Origin: Bacteriovoracaceae bacterium
Lineage (GTDB): Bacteria; Bdellovibrionota; Bacteriovoracia; Bacteriovoracales; Bacteriovoracaceae
DNA length: 6,381 bases
Assembly: GCA_023151145.1 (NCBI GenBank)
Contig: JAKLJM010000133.1
Coordinates: 1-6,381 of the forward strand
Direction of reading: 5' to 3'
Shown here: in pieces, positions 5,799 through 6,381 of the stretch
How positions within the stretch are numbered: the first letter of the stretch is position 1
Layout: the number at the start of each line of letters is the position of its first letter
Notes under the pieces: generated by a model
What the model saw: the letters and a program-made list of their open reading frames with translations, nothing else
The model's database searches: none
What the model was told of the DNA's origin: nothing
Translations under genes and position numbers: made by a program

Positions 5799-6381
5799 TT
5801 ATTGTGATATGTAATCAATTCTAACGTTCACATTTGTTCCTTGTTTGGACTGGAAGACGGCACTCCCATTCAGTTTGAGCATTGGTCCGCAGGCACCACT
5901 CACCGGAAGGTTAAGAATTTTTCCGTCTGTTAAGCTTGAAGCACATTGATTACCAATATATTCCCATCCGCTGGTTGTCGATTGTTCGACCTTGATTAGG
6001 TCAATATATAATTCAATCGTACTTACTTGTGGGGTCCCATAAGGTAAATAAACATACTTATAAGATTCAGTTGGAGCATAGAATTCTACACTTAAACAAT
6101 TTGGGAATTCTAAATGATCGCTGCCGTGAAGTTTAATTAGGTGACCGATGAATGGTTCACCATTTGTTGGATAGTAACGAGTATTACATCCATTTGAATC
6201 GTTACTTAAAGTGCAATCTTTATCGTAAGAAAAACCAGAACTAGGGCTAGTGACCCCTGTTTGGTTAGTGAGCTCGCGAATTACATTATTGGTTGGACCA
6301 ACAAGTTTTACACGAATACTATTAGTATCAATGTTGGCACCACTGTCTGCGACAGGCCATCTGTTGTACTTATGCTTTAAC
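5799..6381 (-). CDS. C-terminal part of a cysteine-containing, probably exported protein (5' end outside window)
   Basis: An open frame on the minus strand runs without a stop from the window edge (first full codon at 6380) to the TAA at 5799-5801, giving 193 codons. No start codon is required inside the window, because the gene continues past its right edge. The fragment is rich in Thr, Ser, Asn, Gly and Tyr with short alternating strands (for example fragment residues 20-28, 96-101, 107-113, 120-131 and 183-191). It has five cysteines (56, 65, 95, 146, 164) and few hydrophobic helices. This composition is typical of secreted or surface beta-rich proteins with disulfides; a signal peptide or lipobox would lie in the missing part. 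I do not recognise the family. Uninterrupted reading over 580 AT-rich bases, plus a terminator directly after the stop, supports a real gene. It converges with the cyclic-nucleotide-binding gene. Confidence 0.82.
   Translation of the reverse strand, partial: LKHKYNRWPVADSGANIDTNSIRVKLVGPTNNVIRELTNQTGVTSPSSGFSYDKDCTLSNDSNGCNTRYYPTNGEPFIGHLIKLHGSDHLEFPNCLSVEFYAPTESYKYVYLPYGTPQVSTIELYIDLIKVEQSTTSGWEYIGNQCASSLTDGKILNLPVSGACGPMLKLNGSAVFQSKQGTNVNVRIDYISQ

Overview
This is an AT-rich bacterial chromosomal window. It holds six protein-coding genes, one of them cut off by the window's right edge, packed with short intergenic gaps. I see no tRNA, rRNA, CRISPR array, insertion sequence or phage gene. 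Three features suggest a Gram-negative predatory-type bacterium of the Bdellovibrionota (Bacteriovorax/Halobacteriovorax/Peredibacter-like): the AT-rich coding style, several exported proteins of unknown function, and a cyclic-nucleotide-binding protein without the Crp-type DNA-binding end. That placement is an impression from gene style and has not been tested by a search.

Layout. Minus strand, 31-2079: a large exported protein (682 aa) with a coiled-coil N-terminal half, a central glycine-rich hydrophobic stretch, and a C-terminal region that resembles a GNAT/acyl-homoserine-lactone-synthase fold. Minus strand, 2182-2745: a small outer-membrane beta-barrel protein with its own terminator. 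Minus strand, 2843-3286: a small acidic cytoplasmic protein of unknown function, also followed by a terminator. Plus strand, 3436-4593: a biosynthetic-type thiolase (acetyl-CoA acetyltransferase), divergent from the previous gene and followed by a strong terminator. Plus strand, 4688-5764: a protein with an N-terminal cyclic-nucleotide-binding domain and an unclassified C-terminal half. Minus strand, 5799-6381: the C-terminal 193 codons of a cysteine-containing, probably exported protein that converges on the previous gene.

Transcription. Four intrinsic terminators are readable directly: 2127-2161, 2791-2829, 4617-4660, and a two-way one at 5763-5798 that fills the whole gap between two convergent stop codons. 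Most genes therefore look like single-gene transcription units and not parts of one operon, and I find no evidence that the six products form one pathway. The thiolase is the only enzyme with a confident function (acetoacetyl-CoA formation or cleavage). The cyclic-nucleotide-binding protein is the only clear signalling component.

The items most worth a second look are the exported protein with an acyltransferase-like C-terminus, the unusual cyclic-nucleotide receptor architecture, and a candidate promoter placed just in front of the thiolase terminator, which would give the downstream gene a hairpin-first leader.
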